Origin: Mycobacterium scrofulaceum
Lineage (GTDB): Bacteria > Actinomycetota > Actinomycetes > Mycobacteriales > Mycobacteriaceae
Assembly (NCBI RefSeq): GCF_001667885.1
Contig: NZ_LZJW01000012.1
Location: 1 to 64,000, forward strand
DNA: 64,000 nucleotides
Direction of reading: 5' to 3'
Below are positions 20,824 through 29,576 of this stretch, piece after piece. The stretch's first letter is position 1. Every line of letters begins with the position of its first letter. A program made the position numbers and the translations under genes. Below the pieces are notes generated by a model. It was not told the DNA's origin, did no database searches, and worked only from the letters and a program-made list of their open reading frames with translations.

Positions 20824-21494
20824 CCGAACCGAGGCCGGGGCCGGGGCCTGGGCATGCGCCTGGGCCGACCGAATGGGCCGCGCCGGCCGCCGGTGTGGGG
20901 CCGTGGCCGGGTGAGCTGCCCGACGACCCGCGATATGACCCAGTCCTGTTGCGCGAGGGCGACACTCGCAACGTCGTCGACGCCTACCGGTACTGGACGC
21001 GCGAGGCGATCATCGCCGACATCGATCGGCGCCGCCATCCCCTGCACGTCGCGATCGAGAACTTCGGGTACGACGCCAACATCGGCTCGGTGGTGCGCAC
21101 CGCCAACGCCTTCGCGGTGCACACCGTGCACATCGTGGGCCGGCGGCGGTGGAATCGCCGCGGCGCCATGGTGACCGACCGCTATCAGCGGCTGTGCCAT
21201 CACGACAGCACGGAAGAACTGTTGGGCTTCGCCGCCGACGCCGGGCTGACGGTGGTCGCGGTGGACAACGTCCCGGGGGCGACGCGGCTCGAGGAGACCG
21301 CGCTGCCGCGGGAATGCCTGCTGGTGTTCGGTCAGGAGGGCCCCGGCATCACCGACGACATCCGTGCGGGCGCCGCGATGGCGGTGTCGATCGCCCAATT
21401 CGGCTCGACCCGCAGCATCAACGCCGGCGTCGCCGCGGGGATCGCCATGCACGCCTGGGTCCGGCAGCACGCGGACCTGTCCGACGCGTGGTAG
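20820..21494 (+). CDS. SpoU/TrmH-family RNA 2'-O-methyltransferase (Rv0380c-like)
   Basis: 224-aa SPOUT methyltransferase. It has the three SpoU motifs. Motif 1 is NIGSVVRTANAF with its conserved Asn and Arg. Motif 2 is LLVFGQEGPGI. Motif 3 is FGSTRSINAGVAAGIAMHAW, part of the SAM-binding knot. The N-terminal about 35 residues are Pro/Gly-rich and probably disordered. The ATG overlaps the preceding TGA (ATGA). The target (rRNA or tRNA) cannot be deduced. Confidence 0.88.
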   Translation: MTEPRPGPGPGHAPGPTEWAAPAAGVGPWPGELPDDPRYDPVLLREGDTRNVVDAYRYWTREAIIADIDRRRHPLHVAIENFGYDANIGSVVRTANAFAVHTVHIVGRRRWNRRGAMVTDRYQRLCHHDSTEELLGFAADAGLTVVAVDNVPGATRLEETALPRECLLVFGQEGPGITDDIRAGAAMAVSIAQFGSTRSINAGVAAGIAMHAWVRQHADLSDAW

Positions 21495-21547
21495 CGGCGT
21501 CTTCTTCCCGGCTCGCGCATCGAATGTGCGTTCAGGGCGGGGATTCT

Positions 21548-21563
21548 CGGCGTGTCGCCGCCA
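21548..21563. repeat. 16-bp intergenic repeat, copy 1
   Basis: CGGCGTGTCGCCGCCA occurs here and again exactly at 56903-56918. It includes the mini-hairpin CGGCG-tgt-CGCCG. Both copies lie in non-coding gaps. The rest of the 168-bp gap holds the xdhC -10. Confidence 0.6.
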
Positions 21564-21650
21564 TGGGCGCACGCTCAGAGCCAACGACGCACACCAGACG
21601 CCCGGGCCCGAAATTGGACCCGAAGTCGAGCCGCGGAACGGTCGCCCGCC

Positions 21651-21656
21651 TACGTT
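21651..21656 (+). promoter_or_regulatory. -10 box of a leaderless xdhC transcript
   Basis: TACGTT, 6 nt, then GTG 21663. There is no Shine-Dalgarno sequence before the GTG. Confidence 0.55.
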
Positions 21657-21662
21657 GAGAGG

Positions 21663-22805
21663 GTGCGTGACGTGCTTGCGGAGCTGATGTCGATCTGGCG
21701 CGCCGGCGACACGGCCGGGCTGGGCACGGTGGTGCGCACCTTCCGCTCCGCGCCGCGGCCGCCGGGCGCCGCGATGGTGGTCGCGCCGGACGGCTCGGTC
21801 ACCGGGTCCCTGTCGGGCGGCTGCGTAGAGGGGGCGGTCTACGACCTCGCCACCGAGGCGGCGAGAACCGGCGCGCCGCGGCTGCAACGCTACGGGGTCA
21901 GCGACGACGACGCGTTCGCCGTAGGCCTGACGTGCGGCGGCGTGATCGATGTGTTCGTCGAGCCGGTCTCCTGCGCCTCGTTTCCCGACCTCGACGCCGT
22001 CGCCGACGACATCGCCGAGCGCCGCGCGGTGGCCACCGCCACCGTCATCGCCCACCCCGACCCGGCCCGGGTCGGCCGTCGGGTCGTGATCCGGCCCGAC
22101 GGGATGGCGGGGTCGCTCGGTTCGGCGCGCGCCGACGCCGCGGTCGCCGACGATGCGCGCGGCCTGCTCGCGCTGGGCCGTAGCGAGGTGCTCGAGTACG
22201 GGCCCGACGGGCAGCGGCTCGGCGACGGCATGGAGGTCTTCGTGTCCAGCTACGCGCCGCCGCCGCGGATGCTGGTGTTCGGCGCGATCGACTTCGCCGC
22301 GGCGCTGGCGCGGCAGGGTTCGTTCCTCGGTTACCGGGTCACCGTGTGCGACGCCCGCCCGGTGTTCGCCACCCGGGCGCGGTTCCCGACGGCCGACGAC
22401 GTCGTCGTCGACTGGCCCCACCGCTACCTCGCCACCCAGGCCGGGGCGGGCGCCGTCGATCGCCACACGGTGGTCTGCGTGCTGACGCACGACCCCAAGT
22501 TCGACGTGCCGGTGCTCGAGGTGGCGCTGCGGCTGCCCGAGGTCGGCTACGTCGGCGCCATGGGGTCGCGTCGCACCCACGACGACCGCGTCGCCCGGCT
22601 CAAGGCCGCCGGGCTGACCGACGCCGAGCTGAGCCGGCTGTCCAGCCCGATCGGGTTGGACCTCGGCGCGCGCACCCCGGAGGAGACCGCGGTCTCGATC
22701 GCCGCCGACATCATCGCCAGGCGCTGGGGCGGCGGGGGCCGCCCGTTGGCCCAGCTCGCCGGGCGGATCCACCACGACGCGGGAGACCCGACTCTACGTC
22801 CGTAG
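21663..22805 (+). CDS. XdhC/CoxI-family molybdenum enzyme maturation factor (Rv0376c-like)
   Basis: 380 aa, the same as Rv0376c. XdhC proteins bind molybdopterin cofactor and insert the sulfido ligand before transfer to xanthine or CO dehydrogenases. The N-terminal XdhC_CoxI domain contains GSLSGGCVEGAVYD. The C-terminal Rossmann domain has LVFGAIDFAAALA and the conserved CVLTHDPKFDVP, YVGAMGSRRTH and SPIGLDLGARTPEE. It is followed by coxG but not by coxLMS genes, which are about 18 kb away. It may serve that enzyme in trans. Confidence 0.88.
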   Translation: MRDVLAELMSIWRAGDTAGLGTVVRTFRSAPRPPGAAMVVAPDGSVTGSLSGGCVEGAVYDLATEAARTGAPRLQRYGVSDDDAFAVGLTCGGVIDVFVEPVSCASFPDLDAVADDIAERRAVATATVIAHPDPARVGRRVVIRPDGMAGSLGSARADAAVADDARGLLALGRSEVLEYGPDGQRLGDGMEVFVSSYAPPPRMLVFGAIDFAAALARQGSFLGYRVTVCDARPVFATRARFPTADDVVVDWPHRYLATQAGAGAVDRHTVVCVLTHDPKFDVPVLEVALRLPEVGYVGAMGSRRTHDDRVARLKAAGLTDAELSRLSSPIGLDLGARTPEETAVSIAADIIARRWGGGGRPLAQLAGRIHHDAGDPTLRP

Positions 22806-22859
22806 TGCCACCCGTAGGCTGGTGGTCGACGTCGTCGTCGCACACGAGAGGATCCCGGG

Positions 22860-23507
22860 ATGAAGATCGCGAACCAGTTCACCGTCAGCGCCCCCATCGA
22901 TCAGGCCTGGGACGTGCTGAGCGACCTGGAGCAGGTCATCCCACTGATGCCCGGGGCGGCGTTGACCGGCCACGAGGGCGACGACTACCTCGGCAAGGTC
23001 AAGGTGAAGGTCGGGCCGGTCACCAGCGAGTTCAGCGGCAAGGTGCGTTTCGTGGAGCACGACCGCGCCCAGTACCGCGCGGTGATCGACGCCAAGGGTA
23101 AGGAGACCCGCGGAACCGGTAACGCGGCCGCGACGGTCACCGCCCAGCTGCACGAGGACGGGGGACGCACCGGCGTCACCGTCGACACCGACCTCAAGAT
23201 CGCGGGCAAGCTGGCCCAGTTCGGCAGCGGCATGCTGCAGCAGGTGTCGGAGAAGCTGCTGGGCCAGTTCGTGGAATCGCTGGAAGCCGAATTGGCGTCG
23301 CAGAGCGTGGCCGCGCCGGCCACGCCGGAGGGACCCGCGCAGGTCGGGCGCGTCCCGGAGCCGCGACACGCGGCCCCCGCCGCCGAGCCCGAACCGATCG
23401 ACCTGCTCGACCTCGCCGGTGGGGACCAGCTCACGAAGTACGCCCCGCTGGTGCTGGCCGTGCTGGCCGGGCTGGTTTTGGGTTGGCTGCTCGGCCGCAG
23501 GCGTTAG
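22860..23507 (+). CDS. coxG: CoxG-like SRPBCC protein with C-terminal membrane anchor
   Basis: 215-aa protein with an N-terminal SRPBCC (START-like) domain of about 145 residues (MKIANQFTVSAP to the helix VESLEAELAS). A Pro/Ala-rich linker leads to a C-terminal transmembrane helix ending in RRR. CoxG proteins tether CO dehydrogenase to the membrane and have been linked to passing its electrons to quinone. GAGAGGATC lies upstream of the ATG. In many actinobacteria it accompanies coxSLM. Here no large subunit is adjacent, so it looks like a remnant of a lost cluster or a partner of the distant operon at 362-4075. Confidence 0.8.
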   Translation: MKIANQFTVSAPIDQAWDVLSDLEQVIPLMPGAALTGHEGDDYLGKVKVKVGPVTSEFSGKVRFVEHDRAQYRAVIDAKGKETRGTGNAAATVTAQLHEDGGRTGVTVDTDLKIAGKLAQFGSGMLQQVSEKLLGQFVESLEAELASQSVAAPATPEGPAQVGRVPEPRHAAPAAEPEPIDLLDLAGGDQLTKYAPLVLAVLAGLVLGWLLGRRR

Positions 23508-23542
23508 CGCCGCGATCATGCCCAGCGCGGCGCCGGAATGGC

Positions 23543-24328
23543 TCAATCCGGTTGCGGCGCAGGGGAAATGCCGGAAGGCGACGGGGATGCGTCAATCGCC
23601 GCACGCGTGGTGTCCTTCAGGGCGACCCCCGAGCGGCCGAGTTCGCGGGCGCCGGCGACCAACGCCGCGGTGACCGCCGCGGCCGCCGGGTAGTCCAGGC
23701 CGTCGGGCGGATGGATGTTGGAGACGCAGTTGCGGTCGGCGTCGGTGCGCCCCGGGGCGGGCCGGTGTGTCAGATAGATGCCCAGGCTGTCGGCGACCGA
23801 CAGCCCCGGCCGTTCGCCGATCAACACGAGAACCGTTGTGACGCCCAGGGATTGGCCGATGTGATCGCCCAGCGCGACGCGCGCCTGGGTCGCGACGACC
23901 AGTGGGGCGATCGTGTACCGGCCGTCGAATTCGCGCACCAGCGCCTCGACCATCCCCGCGGCGTGGTCGGTCAGCGCGCGGGGCGAGAGGCCGTCGGCGA
24001 GCACAATCCCGATGTCCGCGTTGGTCTTTGGCAGACCCGACAGGTCGGCGGGGCTGCGGCCGAGGTCGGGCCGGCGCAGGTACTCGCCGCGCGAGGAGGC
24101 CCGGCTGCGCACCCGCAGCGGCTCCCCGGCGCCGACGGCGCGGAGCCGTTCGACGAGGTCGTCGACGTCGAGGGGTTCGTGCACGGCGTCGCGCGCCGCG
24201 GCGTGCGCGGCCTGGAACTCCAGGACGCGCCGGGTCGGCAGCGAGTCTCCCGCCCGTCCGAGCCCGATCCGCGCCTGCGTGGTCGCCCGCAGCGGAGCCC
24301 AGACGTCCGGGGGTTCGGGGTCGGTCAT
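23543..24328 (-). CDS. eutC: Ethanolamine ammonia-lyase small subunit EutC
   Basis: 261-aa subunit that completes the adenosylcobalamin site of ethanolamine ammonia-lyase, which converts ethanolamine to acetaldehyde and ammonia. Conserved blocks include TTQARIGLGRAG near the N-terminus, SRASSRGEYLRRPDLGR, LADGLSPRA, LIGERPGLSVADSLGIYLTH and the Cys in DRNCVSNIHPPDG. The ATG shares one base with the eutB stop, so the two are translationally coupled. No acetaldehyde dehydrogenase, shell protein or permease gene lies nearby, so this is the cytosolic two-gene form without a microcompartment. Confidence 0.92.
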   Translation of the reverse strand: MTDPEPPDVWAPLRATTQARIGLGRAGDSLPTRRVLEFQAAHAAARDAVHEPLDVDDLVERLRAVGAGEPLRVRSRASSRGEYLRRPDLGRSPADLSGLPKTNADIGIVLADGLSPRALTDHAAGMVEALVREFDGRYTIAPLVVATQARVALGDHIGQSLGVTTVLVLIGERPGLSVADSLGIYLTHRPAPGRTDADRNCVSNIHPPDGLDYPAAAAVTAALVAGARELGRSGVALKDTTRAAIDASPSPSGISPAPQPD

Positions 24329-25734
24329 CAGCCGGCTGCCAGCGCGCGCAGCGGCGACGTCGCGGGGTCGACGGGCAGGATCCGGCCGTCCGCGTCGGCC
24401 ATGCCCAGGCCGGCCAGCCAGGCTTCGAATTCGGGAGCGGGCCGCAGTCCCAACGCTTTTCGCACGTACAGCGCGTCGTGAAAGGACAGGCTCTGATAGC
24501 CGAGCATGATGTCGTCGGCGCCGGGAACGGTGATGACGAACGCGGTGCCCGCCACGCCCAGCAGGGTGAGCAGCGTGTCCATGTCGTCCTGGTCGGCCTC
24601 GGCGTGGTTGGTGTAGCAGACGTCGACGCCCATCGGCAGGCCGAGCAGTTTCCCGCAGAAGTTGTCCTCCAGCCCGGCGCGGATGATCTGCTTGCCGTCG
24701 TATAGGTACTCCGGCCCGATGAAGCCGACCACGGTGTCGATCAGCAGCGGCTGCAGCGCCCGGGCCACCGCGTAGGCGCGGGCCTCCAGCGTCTGCTGAT
24801 CGACCGGCCTGTTGCCCACGCCGAGATGCGCACCGGCCGACAGCGCCGCACCCTGCCCCGTCTCCAAATACATGACGTTGTCCCCGACGGTCCCGCGGTT
24901 CAGCGAACGGGCGGCCTCGTTGGCCTCCAACAGCATCGGAATCGAGGTGCCGAACGAGGCGTTGGCGCCCTCGGTGCCGGCGATCGACTGGAAAACCAGG
25001 TCGACGGGCGCGCCCCGCTCGATCAGCTCCATCGTGGTGGTGACGTGGCACAGCACGCACGACTGGACCGGAATCGCGAACCGCTGCCGGATGTCGTCGA
25101 GCAGGTGCAGCAGGTCGGACGCCGCGTGCGGCGAGTCGGTCGCCGGGTTGATGCCGATCACCGCGTCGCCGCAACCCATCAGCAGCCCGTCGAGCAGCGC
25201 CGCGGCGATCCCGCGCGGGTCGTCGGTGGGGTGGTTGGGTTGCAGCCGGGTGGCCAGCGTGCCCGGCAACCCGATCGTGGTCCGGAAGGCCGCGGTCGCC
25301 GTCGCCGCGGCGGCCACCAGGATCAAATCCTGGTTGCGCATGATCTTCGACACCGCGGCAACCATTTCCGGCGTCAGGCCCGGGGAGATCGCGGCGATCC
25401 GCTGCGCGCCGTCGGCGTGGGACGCCGCCTCCAGCAGCCAGTCGCGGAAGCCGCCGACGGTCAAGCCGGCGACCGGGCCGAACGCGTCGGCGTCGTGGCC
25501 GTCGATGATGAGCCGGGTGACCTCGTCGGTCTCGTACGGCACCACCACGTCGTTCAGGAATGTCGCCAGCGGTATGTCGGCCAGCAGCCACGCGGCCGCG
25601 GCCCGTTCGGCGTCGGATCCGGCGGCGCACCCCGCCAGCTGGTCGCCGGAACGCAACGGCGTCGCCTTGGCCAGCACGTCGACCAGGCCGGAGAAGGTGT
25701 GCGTGGTCCCCGAAATGGTTTGCCGGTAGCGCAT
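24328..25734 (-). CDS. eutB: Ethanolamine ammonia-lyase large subunit EutB
   Basis: 468-aa TIM-barrel catalytic subunit, close to the usual length. Conserved blocks are AISPGLTPEMVAAVSKIM, DAVIGINPATDS, the CVLCHVTTTMELI segment, FQSIAGTEGANASFG, YLETGQGAALSAGAH and GPEYLYDG. It is transcribed leftward into eutC. Only 28 bp separate its ATG from the divergent GH76 gene. CATACT followed by 5 nt before the ATG could be a near-leaderless -10. Ethanolamine from host phosphatidylethanolamine is the expected substrate. Supplying nitrogen is an inference from the family. Confidence 0.94.
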   Translation of the reverse strand: MRYRQTISGTTHTFSGLVDVLAKATPLRSGDQLAGCAAGSDAERAAAAWLLADIPLATFLNDVVVPYETDEVTRLIIDGHDADAFGPVAGLTVGGFRDWLLEAASHADGAQRIAAISPGLTPEMVAAVSKIMRNQDLILVAAAATATAAFRTTIGLPGTLATRLQPNHPTDDPRGIAAALLDGLLMGCGDAVIGINPATDSPHAASDLLHLLDDIRQRFAIPVQSCVLCHVTTTMELIERGAPVDLVFQSIAGTEGANASFGTSIPMLLEANEAARSLNRGTVGDNVMYLETGQGAALSAGAHLGVGNRPVDQQTLEARAYAVARALQPLLIDTVVGFIGPEYLYDGKQIIRAGLEDNFCGKLLGLPMGVDVCYTNHAEADQDDMDTLLTLLGVAGTAFVITVPGADDIMLGYQSLSFHDALYVRKALGLRPAPEFEAWLAGLGMADADGRILPVDPATSPLRALAAG

Positions 25735-25762
25735 ATATCAGTATGAGGCAGGATCGGGGACT

Positions 25763-26884
25763 ATGGATCAGCTGTGGGTCAACCGGGCGGCCAGCTCCGA
25801 GGCCGCCGTCACGCAACGGCACCTCAGGCGCCTGTGGGGGCTGCCCGCAACGCAGCTGGGCGTGGTGGCGTGGCCGTCGACGCGGCGGGACCGGCTGTTC
25901 GGCACCTGGCACTACTGGTGGCAGGCGCACCTGCTGGATTGCCTGGTCGACGCGCAGCTGCGCGACCCGCAGCCCCGGCGGCACACCAGGATCAACCGGC
26001 AGGTTCGTACGCACCGGCTGCGCAACAACTTTCGCTGGACCAACGGCTACTACGACGACATGGCCTGGCTGGCGCTGGCGCTGGAACGCGCCGCCCGGAT
26101 CGCCGGGGTCGAGCGCCATCGCGCGCTGCCCAAGCTCGCCGACCAATTCCTGAACGCGTGGGTGCCCGAGGACGGCGGCGGCATCCCGTGGCGCAAGCAG
26201 GACCAGTTCTTCAACGCCCCCGCCAACGGCCCGGCGGGAATCTTCCTGGCCCGCTACGGCGAGAGGATGCGGCGCGCCCAGCAGATGGCCGACTGGATCG
26301 ACGAGACGCTGATCGACCCGGAGACCCACCTGGTGTTCGACGGCATCAAGGGCGGGTCCCTGGTCCGCGCCCAGTACACCTATTGCCAGGGCGTGGTGCT
26401 CGGCCTGGAAACCGAACTCGCGGCCCGCACCCACGACGATCGGCACGCCCCGCGGGTGCATCGGCTGGTCGCGGCCGTCGCCGACCATATGGCACCGACG
26501 GGCGTGCTGACCGGCGCCGGCGGCGGGGACGGCGGCCTGTTCTCCGGCATCACCGCCCGCTACCTGGCGCTGGTCGCCACCACCCTGCCGGGGGATTCGG
26601 CCGACGACGCCGCGGCCCGCGACACCGCCCGGCGGATCGTGCTGGCCAGCGCGAAGTCGGCATGGGACTACCGGCAGACGGTCGACGGGCTGCCGCTGTT
26701 CGGCCCGTTCTGGGACCGCGACGCCCAGCTGCCCAGCGCGGAGGGCGGGGAGGCACAGTTCGTCGCGGGCGCGGTGAACAGTTCCGAGGTCGCCGAGCGG
26801 GACCTGTCGGTGCAGCTGTCGGGCTGGATGCTGATGGAGGCCGCCTGTAACGTCACCGCCGTGACGGCAGGGAGCGCGACATGA
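25763..26884 (+). CDS. Glycoside hydrolase family 76 protein (Rv0365c-like)
   Basis: 373-aa protein of the a-1,6-mannanase (GH76) family, similar in length to Rv0365c. The family hallmark is the adjacent Asp pair in NGYYDD (D98-D99), which supplies the catalytic acid and nucleophile. It is followed by NDPANGPAG-like FFNAPANGPAGIFLARYG and QYTYCQGVVLGLE. There is no signal peptide, so the enzyme would act in the cytoplasm, possibly on intracellular mannan or polymethylated glycans. Its stop overlaps the next ATG by 4 nt. Confidence 0.82.
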   Translation: MDQLWVNRAASSEAAVTQRHLRRLWGLPATQLGVVAWPSTRRDRLFGTWHYWWQAHLLDCLVDAQLRDPQPRRHTRINRQVRTHRLRNNFRWTNGYYDDMAWLALALERAARIAGVERHRALPKLADQFLNAWVPEDGGGIPWRKQDQFFNAPANGPAGIFLARYGERMRRAQQMADWIDETLIDPETHLVFDGIKGGSLVRAQYTYCQGVVLGLETELAARTHDDRHAPRVHRLVAAVADHMAPTGVLTGAGGGDGGLFSGITARYLALVATTLPGDSADDAAARDTARRIVLASAKSAWDYRQTVDGLPLFGPFWDRDAQLPSAEGGEAQFVAGAVNSSEVAERDLSVQLSGWMLMEAACNVTAVTAGSAT

Positions 26885-28830
26885 CCGAGCCCGGCAGCTG
26901 GATTCCCGACGAGGCCACCCTGGCCCGGGCCAACCTCACCCACTTCATGGCGTGGCTCGCCGAGACGGGCCGCGGCCGGTTCGGCGACTACCACGCGCTC
27001 CTGCGCAAGTCCGTGGACGACATCGAGTGGTTCTGGGACGCCGTGTGGCACTACTTCGACATCCAGGCGAGCAGCCCGCCGCGCGCGGTGCTGGGCAACC
27101 GTTCGATGCCCGGCGCCGAGTGGTTCCCCGGCGCCACCCTCAACTACGCCACCGAGATCTTCCGGCACGCCACCGACGAGCGCCCCGCGATGATCGTCGT
27201 GGGCGAGGACGGCGCGTCCGAGTGGTCGTGGGCGCGGCTGCGCCGCGAGACCGGCGCGTTCGCGGCCTACTTGCGCGGCCTCGGCGTGCGGCCCGGGGAC
27301 GCCGTCGTCGGTTACTTGCCCAACGTCGGCGAGGCCGCCGTCGCGGCACTGGCCGCCGCCAGCGTCGGCGCCATCTGGGCGGTCTGCAACCAGGACGTCG
27401 CCGTCGACGGCGTCATCGCCCGGTTGGGCCAGGTGGAGCCGGCCGTGCTGGTGGCCACCGACGGGTCGGTGTACGACGGCAAGCGCATCGACCGGCGCGC
27501 GGAGTTGGACACGATCCGCCGGGCGATGCCCAGCCTGCGGGCCACCGTGGTGGTGCCGCGGCTCGGGCTCGAGACCGCCGGCGACACCGTGCCGTGGGCG
27601 GCGGCGGTGGAATCCGACGCCGAGCTTCAGATCACGGCCGTGCCGTTCGCGCACCCGCTGTGGGTGATGTTTTCCTCCGGCACCACCGGCAAGCCGAAGG
27701 GCATCGTGCACGGTCACGGCGGCACGGTCATCGAGCACCTGAAATACCTGAGCCTGCAACTGGATCTGCACGCCGGCGAGCGCTTCCTGTGGTACTCGTC
27801 GACCAGCTGGATGATGTGGAACCTGCTGCTGTCCGGGCTGCTCGTCGACACCACGATCGTGCTCTACGACGGCAGCCCAACGCATTTGGGCACCGACGGG
27901 CTCTGGCGGGTCGCCGCCGAAAGCGGTGTCAACGTCCTCGGCGCCGGCGCGGGCTACCTGCTGGCCTGCGCCAAGAAGGGGCTCAAGCCCGGGGCCACGT
28001 ACCCGCTGGACGGGCTGCGCGCGGTGGGTTCCACCGGTTCGCCGCTGCCCGCCTCCGGGTTCCGTTGGGTGCATGAGGGACTCGGCCGGCCGGTGCCGGT
28101 GATCTCGATGAGCGGTGGCACTGACGTCTGCACGGCCTTCATCGGCGGCTGCGCCATCCTGCCGGTGATGGCCGGCGAACTGTCCTGCATCTGCCTGGGC
28201 GCGGCCATCGAAGCCTGGTCCGGCGCAAACCATCCGGTGATCGGTGAAGAGGGCGAGCTGGTGATCACCAAGCCGATGCCCTCGATGCCGGTCTTCTTCT
28301 GGAACGACGACGACGGCAGCCGGTATCGCGCCGCCTACTTCGAGAAGTATCCGGGCGTCTGGTGTCACGGCGACTGGATCACCATCACCGACCGGGGATC
28401 CGTTGTGGTGCATGGCCGTTCGGACGCCACCCTGAACCGGATGGGCGTGCGGATGGGCAGCGCCGAGATCTACACCGCGGTGGAGGGCATGCCCGAGGTC
28501 GGCGACTGCCTGGTGGTCGGTGTCGAGCAGGACGACGGCGGTTACTGGATGCCGTTGTTCGTGGCCCTGGCCGACGGCGCCGAGCTCGACGACGGGTTGC
28601 GGTCCAGGATCGTCGCGGCCATCCGTCAGCACGCCTCCCCGCGCCACGTGCCCGACGACATCCTGGCGGTGCCGGGCATACCGCGCACGCTGACCGGCAA
28701 GCGGCTGGAGATCCCGATCAAGCGGATTCTGTTGGGCGCGGCGCCCGGCGAGGCGGTGCAGCAGAGTTCGATCGACCGGCCGGAACTGCTAGACGCTTTC
28801 GTTGCGTACCGCAGAAGTCGGGTGTCCTGA
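26881..28830 (+). CDS. Acetoacetyl-CoA synthetase
   Basis: 649-aa ANL-superfamily ligase activating acetoacetate with ATP and CoA. The P-loop-like motif is FSSGTTGKPKGIVHGHGG. SMSGGTDVCTAFIGG and the YRAAYFEKYPGVWCHGDW block are characteristic of acetoacetyl-CoA synthetases as opposed to acetyl-CoA synthetases. The N-terminal ACAS_N-like segment WFPGATLNYAT is present. Near the C-terminus GIPRTLTGKRLEIPIKR contains the adenylation-domain lysine. It is coupled to the GH76 gene by ATGA. Its last 42 nt overlap the end of the convergent dedA gene. Confidence 0.9.
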   Translation: MTEPGSWIPDEATLARANLTHFMAWLAETGRGRFGDYHALLRKSVDDIEWFWDAVWHYFDIQASSPPRAVLGNRSMPGAEWFPGATLNYATEIFRHATDERPAMIVVGEDGASEWSWARLRRETGAFAAYLRGLGVRPGDAVVGYLPNVGEAAVAALAAASVGAIWAVCNQDVAVDGVIARLGQVEPAVLVATDGSVYDGKRIDRRAELDTIRRAMPSLRATVVVPRLGLETAGDTVPWAAAVESDAELQITAVPFAHPLWVMFSSGTTGKPKGIVHGHGGTVIEHLKYLSLQLDLHAGERFLWYSSTSWMMWNLLLSGLLVDTTIVLYDGSPTHLGTDGLWRVAAESGVNVLGAGAGYLLACAKKGLKPGATYPLDGLRAVGSTGSPLPASGFRWVHEGLGRPVPVISMSGGTDVCTAFIGGCAILPVMAGELSCICLGAAIEAWSGANHPVIGEEGELVITKPMPSMPVFFWNDDDGSRYRAAYFEKYPGVWCHGDWITITDRGSVVVHGRSDATLNRMGVRMGSAEIYTAVEGMPEVGDCLVVGVEQDDGGYWMPLFVALADGAELDDGLRSRIVAAIRQHASPRHVPDDILAVPGIPRTLTGKRLEIPIKRILLGAAPGEAVQQSSIDRPELLDAFVAYRRSRVS

Positions 28831-29490
28831 CTCCGGTTCGGCCGCCGCATGCCGGCGTCCCCGGTAGCTGCGCCAGGCCGCGATGAACGCCGGCATCAGC
28901 GAGACGAGCAGGATGACCAGCAGGATCTTCTGCAGGTTGTGGTGCACGAACGGCACGTTGCCCAAGAAGTAGCCCGCGAGCGTCACGCCGCCGCCCCACA
29001 GGATGCCGCCGACGATGTCGAAGGCCAGGAACACCGGGTAGCGCATGTAGGACACCCCGGCGACCGGTGGGACGAACGTCCGCACGAACGGCGCGAACCG
29101 GGCCAGGATGATCGCCCACGGCCCGTATTTTTCAAAGAACGCGTGCGACTCGGTCACGTAGTGCTTCTTGAAGAACCGGGAGTCTTCCTTCTTGAACAGG
29201 GCGGGGCCGATCCGCCGGCCAATGAAATAGCCGGTCTGATCGCCGAGAATCGCCACCAGCGCGACGGCCGGGGCCAGCACCCAGATGCTTGCCGGGGGGT
29301 TCGGGTGCGCGGCCAGCAGGCCGCCGGTGAACAGCAGCGACTCGCCGGGCAGCAGCGGAAACAGCAGCCCGGTCTCGATGAAGACGATGACCAGGATGCC
29401 GGGCAGAACCGCCGAGCCGAAGACGCCGTCGGCGCCCAACCAGTACATCGGGTCGAAGATGTGGGGCAGGGCCGTCACGGCGGTGCTCAT
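28789..29490 (-). CDS. DedA-family membrane protein (Rv0364-like)
   Basis: 233-aa integral membrane protein of the DedA/VTT family. These proteins are implicated in lipid scrambling, polyprenyl-phosphate recycling and envelope homeostasis. Motifs are FIETGLLFPLLPGESLLF, GYFIGRRIG and ARFAPFVRTFVPPVAGVSYM, followed by C-terminal helices. The tail is charged and its coding region overlaps the 3' end of the acetoacetyl-CoA synthetase gene by 42 nt in antisense. TATCTT lies 8 nt before the ATG and may be a -10 for a near-leaderless mRNA. Confidence 0.88.
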   Translation of the reverse strand: MSTAVTALPHIFDPMYWLGADGVFGSAVLPGILVIVFIETGLLFPLLPGESLLFTGGLLAAHPNPPASIWVLAPAVALVAILGDQTGYFIGRRIGPALFKKEDSRFFKKHYVTESHAFFEKYGPWAIILARFAPFVRTFVPPVAGVSYMRYPVFLAFDIVGGILWGGGVTLAGYFLGNVPFVHHNLQKILLVILLVSLMPAFIAAWRSYRGRRHAAAEPESGHPTSAVRNESV

Positions 29491-29576
29491 GATCTTTCAA
29501 GATACCGGCTTCGGGGTGAGCCCTTGACCATCCTGGACGATACTGGGTGCACCCGGCCGCAGCAGAGGAGATCGGA

